64,000 nucleotides of DNA from Bidens hawaiensis (lineage: Eukaryota > Streptophyta > Magnoliopsida > Asterales > Asteraceae): contig JAIQDT010000301.1 of assembly GCA_021521415.1 (NCBI GenBank), positions 310,001 through 374,000 of the forward strand. The letters are read 5' to 3'. The position numbers were made by a program, and so were the translations under genes. Under the pieces are notes generated by a model. It did no database searches and was not told the DNA's origin. It saw only the letters and a list, made by a program, of their open reading frames with translations. Positions 59,184 through 64,000 of the stretch are shown here, one piece after another (within the stretch, counting starts at the first letter, position 1; each line of letters begins with the position of its first letter).

Positions 59184-60340
59184 ACCAAGTGTTTCCTCGT
59201 GGGGCGTACCAGTGTTATTCATGAAAAGAAGGATGGAAGCATGAGAATGTGCATAGACTATCGCGAGTTGAATAAGCTTAAGATAAAGAATGATATCCTT
59301 TGCCAAGGATTGATGATCTGTTTGACCAACTACAAGGTTCAAGTTGGTTTTCACGAATACATCTCAAATCAGGCCATCATCAGCTGAAGGTGAAAGAGGC
59401 AGACATCCCTAAGAGAGCGTTCCGCACGCGGTATGGACACTACGAGTTCCTCGTAATGTCATTCAGTGTAACAAATGCTCCCACGACATTTATGGACATG
59501 ATGAACAGGGTGTGTCGTCCGATGTTGGATAAGTCGGTAATCGCCATCATTGATGATATATTTGATTTATTCAAACAACAAGTCTGATCACGCTGAGTAT
59601 TTGAGAGAGGTATTGGAGACTCTGAAGAAAGAAAAGTTATACGCTAAGTTTTTGAAGTGCGCGTTTTGGTTGCGAGAAGTGCAATTCCTAGGTCACGTGA
59701 TCAATCCTGAAGGGGTTACCGTGGACCCAGCTAAAATTGAGGCGATAACAAATTGGAAGACTCCACAGAATCCGACTGACATACGATGCTTCTTAGGGTT
59801 AGCTGGCTAGTATAGAAGATTCATCAAAGGTTTCTCCAAGATAGCCGCACCGTTGACCGGTATGAGCCGAAAGTTGGTAGTATTCAGTTGGGGAAAGTTC
59901 CAAAAAGAATCTTTTGAGGAATTAAAGAAGAGACGCACACAAGCTCTAATCCTTGCTTTACCTGATGGTGACGAGGATTTAGTTATTTGTACTGATGCTT
60001 CGTATAGTGGGTTAGGTTGCGTGTTGATGCAACAAGCCAACGAGGGAAAGTAATAGCTTAAGCGTCTAGACAGTTGAAAGTCTATGAGAGCAGTTATCCG
60101 ATGCATGATTTAGAGCTATCCACAGTGGTGCGTGCTCTCAAGATATGGAGGCATTATCTGTATGGTACTAAGTGTACCATTTACACAGATCATAAAAGTT
60201 TAAAGTACTTCTTCGAGCAGAAGGAGTTGAACATAAGACATAGGAGATGGTTGGAGTTGATTAAGGATTACGACTGCGATAATAAATACTTTCCTGGTAA
60301 ATCTAACGTGGTCACCGCCGTACTGAGTCGTAAGGACGAG
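59184..60340 (+). pseudogene. pol: gypsy reverse transcriptase and RNase H, many lesions
   Basis: RT starts in the 59199 frame ([18 protein letters not shown]), moves to the 59300 frame ([35 protein letters not shown]), and the catalytic box reads [10 protein letters not shown], with Ile-Ile-Asp-Asp and a frameshift straight after. The 59550 frame continues [19 protein letters not shown], has a TAG at 59808-59810, then RNase H with [17 protein letters not shown] further stop and shift near 60053-60072 lead to a frame with [20 protein letters not shown] and [12 protein letters not shown]. Confidence 0.85.
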
Positions 60341-60740
60341 GAAGTCATTGCAACAATGAAGTCATACCAGTTGATTATGAACTCAAGCCTATTCGAAGAA
60401 ATCATCAAAGTGCAGTCAGAAGTGCTGATAAATGAAGGGCTGACAAAGAAAGAAAGGATTTTCGGTCAGCAAGATGAGTTGATAGAAAACATGCCCGGTG
60501 TGAAGACAAGATTTTCCGTATGTGGATCCCATGTCATGGAGATCTTAGAGGTCGAATATTTGATGAGGCTCCTAAGTCAAGATACTCAATTCATCCAGGA
60601 ACTACAAAGATGTACCAAGATTTGAAAAGAGATTGCTGGTGGCCAGGAATGAAGAATGATGTAGTGGAATATGCTAGCAAGTGCGTAACTTGTTTACAAG
60701 TTAAAGCCGAACATCAGAAGCCTTATGGTAATATACAACC
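60341..60740 (+). pseudogene. gypsy integrase N-terminal part, cut by solo LTR
   Basis: The linker after RNase H runs in the frame to 60625; the frame ending at 60750 then gives the zinc module [20 protein letters not shown] and VTCLQVKAEHQKPYG with both His/Cys pairs recognisable. The coding sequence is interrupted exactly at the target duplication CAACC (60736-60740) and resumes at 62605. Confidence 0.85.
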
Positions 60741-62604
60741 TGATGTGTGAAAAATGTATATAATATTAAAAACCATGTTTTACCGAATTCACCTAAAAAA
60801 CCAAACACACTCAGCAAGTTTATCGGTCGCACTATAGCTAGAAAGTAAGAACGGATATCGAACCTTGGACACTATGGGTAAACTCTAATTATTAAACGTA
60901 TTAATTACTAACCTAGACTTTCTTTAAATTTTTTAGATTTTTTTTTATATTAATTTAACTAATAATGCTTAACTAACTACAATTTAAACTAAAAATAAAA
61001 CTTTATAAAAAATCGGGTTTTAAAACAAATATGAAAAACGACTACCTAGGTAATGGAATCCTACTAGTAAAATTAATAGAAAATGAACTTGACTTGGTTG
61101 AAAAACAATATCTTGAAAATATGACACTAAAGACCACTAAAGTACGCTAGATCGCCTCCCGGCCTCACCGACGACACCCTAGAACTTTAATGACATGTGA
61201 AGCTCAATTGTTAAAGGTTTGGATCACCTCCCGGTCTCAGCTTACCCAATAATACTATGGTACCCCAAAACCCAAATCACCTCCCGGTCTCTTCGGATTC
61301 AATATATATTAATATAAGGGGGTATTTTTTAATTTACTTGAACACAACTTGTATCACAATAATCTAAGGGACCTAGGATAACTCGCTCCCGTGCAATTAT
61401 TTCCCAAACCCACAAAAGACAAAGATGACACAACACTAAATTGCCTTCCGGCCTCTCTAGTGAAAGAACAATAAAATCTAATAAACTTTTATAATTTATT
61501 CATACGGTTATTTCGACCATAAACCGCAAACAAGTTAAAACACAAAGTAGACAACCTAATCATGTGTCTAACAACCTCCAAAAAACTATTAAACACAAGT
61601 GGAATAAATATTAAAATAAGAAACTAGATTCAATTACTCAACAATATTATGACCAAACCAATTAAAAACCTTTACCATAATATTAATTCAACGAACGTCA
61701 ATTAATTATTCGTCAAATAATTAATATAACATACACCTAGGCAGTTTAACAGTTTAGCCAACCATCTTAAAGTATGAAATAAAAATAAAATAAAGATTAT
61801 AGTTATTCATAAGAAAATAAATAAGAAAAATAAAATGCAGCCTTACGCCACAAACTATTCTCTATTGACTTCCGATTTGTTTACTGCAGCCAGCAACTCA
61901 AAAATAAAGTTTTTTATTTATTTATTTTTTTTATTTCACGTGTACTCCACACACAAGACAACCCCCCCCCCCCCCCCCCCACCCCCATATTATATTCTCT
62001 TCTTTCTCGTTTGACTTGTGTGCACCATCAAAACAGTCGCCGCACCCTCTGTCTATATTCACAATATATTCTCTCTTGTCTCGGCTGTCTATTCTTTTTT
62101 TATTAATATAATAGGGTTTTTGTTCTTCTTATCCAAGTAACAGTCTCACAGCAACGGGCTTTCATCTTTATTCTCTTGGCCTGAATCGGTATTTCTCTTT
62201 ACTTTGAAAGCTCATGTGACCAAACATAAGCCCAACCTTCCTTGATTTTGTGTGCCACTCTATCATTAGCCCATTTAAAATATTTCAATGAGCTCTCCTG
62301 CACTTTGTAAAGAAATAAAACTCATAAGTAATTGTAGCATGATTAACGTGAAATTTTATCTTTTAATAAGCATGTGAACATGAAACTCCAAAAAATATGT
62401 GGCCATTTGTTCCACCAATTATTACTTTGATGCCATTGTGGTCTCAACTTAGGCATAAATACTTTAATTTAGCTCGTTTAAAAATTTAAACTTTAAAATC
62501 CAATTATGAGCCAAATAGAAATATATTTAATAAAAACCGGGCTTAAAATACTAGAAAATGTAGGAAATATTTGTATAATAGCATGTATCTTTTAGACCAT
62601 ATCA
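60741..62604 (-). repeat. Solo LTR (1.86 kb) inserted in gypsy integrase
   Basis: TGATGTGTGAAAAATG...TTTAGACCATATCA flanked by CAACC (60736-60740 and 62605-62609). It starts TG, ends CA and has no internal region. GAACGGATATCGAACCTTGG near the left end, read in reverse, is the 3'-end phrase of Tat/Athila-type LTRs, giving minus orientation. It has a repeated CACCTCCCGGTCTC motif, a C19 run at 61962-61980 and no ORF. Confidence 0.85.
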
Positions 62605-62750
62605 CAACCGATTGAGATACCTGAATGGAAATGGGAACACATCACCATAAATTTCATAACTAAGCTACCTCGTACAGCTAAACATCATGATTCCATCTAG
62701 GTGATTGTGGACCGTTTGACCAAGAGTGCTCACTTTCTGCCTATACGAGA
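62605..62750 (+). pseudogene. gypsy integrase core remnant after the solo LTR
   Basis: Starting in the second CAACC, the frame reads IEIPEWKWEHITINFITKLP, where the first catalytic Asp of the core is Asn, then a TAG in place of a Trp codon, then VIVDRLTKSAHFLPIRE. The sequence leaves the integrase at 62750. Confidence 0.8.
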
Positions 62751-63050
62751 GTGCTCACACCGTGAGCCACAGTCATGTTGCAACTAGGTGGACATACCGC
62801 ACTGTACCGTGGTGTGGCTGTCCACCGTAGACCATGGTTTACTTCACCATGGGTCACGGTTCTCACCATTTTCCACGGTCCACAAAATTTATTTATTTTT
62901 TATTTTTTTCAATATAAGTGAACCAAAAAAATATAAGTGACTAAAAGCTTACTTACAAAAATAAAAATTAAATAAAAATTACCCTACCCCCATGAAAAAC
63001 CCAAGTTGTCCCCAACATGGTAAAGACATTCATATGAATTTCCCCACACT
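62751..63050 (-). other. Non-coding 3' region of an Athila-like element
   Basis: 62752-62885 is rich in CACGG, CCGTGG and CCATGG words, many in inverted order, similar to the CCACGG block at 38800-38840 and 52713-52760. Then an A/T tract and CCCCACACTTGATTTGG near 63042, in reverse the AAGTGTGGGG phrase found after Athila-type integrases. Confidence 0.45.
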
Positions 63051-63141
63051 TGATTTGGACACACACCAAAGCGAGAAAGGTAATTTTTAAAACCAAATTT
63101 GAACAAAAAACTAAACTAGACTATACAACAAACCTGAGCCT

Positions 63142-64000
63142 TTACGAAGTGGAACCATCCGGTAAGCTTAGAAGGAAACTCACCTTGTCATATTTAAGCA
63201 TATTAATGTCTTTTCCTTCTAAGTATGGTTTGAGGCGATGTCCGTTCACAAATTGTTTAACTTGATTTTGCATTTCTTCAATCTCAACATCACCAAACCT
63301 CCATACTATTGTGATGACATAAGAACCCATCCACTTGCTTTTTAATTTCCCGGGAAACAATCTGAGTCTCGAGTTGTACAACCACACCTTGTGCCCAACT
63401 TCAAATGTTCTCTTCCTTATCTTAGCATCGTGCACCTTTTTTAGTTTTTCTTTATAAGCCAAGGCAATTCATACGCTTCATCCCGGATTTCCTCTAATTC
63501 ACTCAACTTCAATTTCCTCAACTCGCCGGCTTCATTATAATCCATATTAACATTCTTAATTGCCCATAATGCCCGGTGAGCCCAACTCCATTGGCAAATG
63601 ACAACCCTTTCCACACACCAATCGATAAGGAGTGGTACCAAACGGTGTAGGCGGTTCGATATGCCCACAATGTATCATCCAACTTAACCGACCAATCTTT
63701 CCTATCAACCATAACCGTTTTCATCAAAATTTCCTTAATTTGGCGATTGGAAACTTCAACTTGGCCACTCGTTTGAGGGTGGTAAGGCGTTGAAATTCAG
63801 TTACTGACACCATAACTTATTAACAACTTACCAAACATGAAGTTCTTGAAGTGCGATCCACCATCACTTATAATTACTCTTGGAACAACAAATCTTGAGA
63901 AAATCTTGAATTGTACAAACTTACACATCACAGAGTGATCATTAGTTCTTGTTGCAACCACTTCAACCCACTTTGATACATAATCAACCACAAAAAAATG
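63142..64000 (-). pseudogene. Athila-like gypsy integrase, minus strand, incomplete at window end
   Basis: Reading leftward from 64000: VDYVSKWVEVVATRTNDHS holds the first core Asp, VIISDGGSHFKNF the second. After a TGA near 63796 the same frame gives [19 protein letters not shown] with the catalytic Glu, then [17 protein letters not shown] frameshift moves to 63668-63441 ([18 protein letters not shown]), and 63462-63142 contains the C-terminal domain (GHKVWLYNSRLRLFPGKLKS, KWMGSYVI). The style, with RLRLFPGKLKSKW, fits Athila-type elements. RT and gag would lie to the right, outside the window. Confidence 0.8.

Larger units (their letters stand above)
54242..62750 (+). mobile_element. Decayed chromovirus-like gypsy element, plus strand, 3' truncated
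   Basis: A 5' LTR (54242-56877), a TGGTATCAGAGC primer site, then gag, protease, RT, RNase H and integrase in gypsy order, spread over at least eight frames. The integrase is interrupted by a solo LTR (60741-62604) and the element stops abruptly at 62750 within the integrase core; no 3' LTR is present. The motifs agree with the Tekay/Del-like group (inference). Confidence 0.85.

Overview
The window is nuclear DNA from a flowering plant and consists almost entirely of transposable elements; I find no convincing host gene. The LTR-retrotransposon types point to a dicot with a large, TE-rich genome: Ty1/copia, long-LTR chromovirus-like gypsy with TGTAACACCCC termini, a Tat-type gypsy with a second RNase H and antisense genes, and Athila-like gypsy. 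DNA transposons and Helitrons fill the gaps. The LTR and Helitron termini resemble those I associate with Asteraceae, but that placement is inference.

Layout. 1-4786: AT-rich sequence with two hAT-type MITEs (1410-1912; 2594-2976, 8-bp TSD). 4787-10900: a young Ty1/copia element (TSD GAATT, 259-bp LTRs, 4 differences) with a broken gag and pol and a 54-codon hydrophobic ORF in its leader. 11751-25710: a gag-only copia-type element (TSD GTCGA, 290-bp LTRs) whose gag is split by an 11.7-kb minus-strand gypsy (13205-24909, TSD AAAGC, 3.1-kb LTRs). 26838-28565: a hAT element (TSD ATAATTAC) carrying an LTR-like insert. 28733-35109: Helitron-type repeats, interrupted by a 2.3-kb solo LTR (29207-31501, TSD CAAAC), a MULE with about 180-bp TIRs (32081-33330) and a TIR element in a TA repeat (33361-34843). 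36859-53011: LTRs of Tat/Athila type, one of them split by a 13.9-kb Tat-type gypsy (38841-52712, TSD TCCAC). 54242-62750: a decayed plus-strand chromovirus-like gypsy cut by a 1.86-kb solo LTR (60741-62604, TSD CAACC). 62751-64000: the integrase end of an Athila-like gypsy on the minus strand, running out of the window.

How the parts work together. The Tat-type element carries the sense set gag, protease, RT, RNase H, second RNase H and integrase. Between integrase and 3' LTR it also carries two tandem antisense genes (45592-48161 and 48591-51459). They are diverged paralogues with the same order: an N-terminal domain of the kind annotated as putative gypsy-type transposase, a basic or proline-rich linker, a coiled coil and an acidic tail. 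They share intron positions, and each has a TATAAATA box about 100-125 bp upstream of its start codon. This twin antisense cassette is the most interesting structure here. Second is the gag-only element, which matches the published TR-GAG class.

Every protein-coding TE here is damaged. Recent insertions were dated by counting LTR differences by eye, so divergences are approximate. Nesting was resolved from target-site duplications read directly in the sequence.
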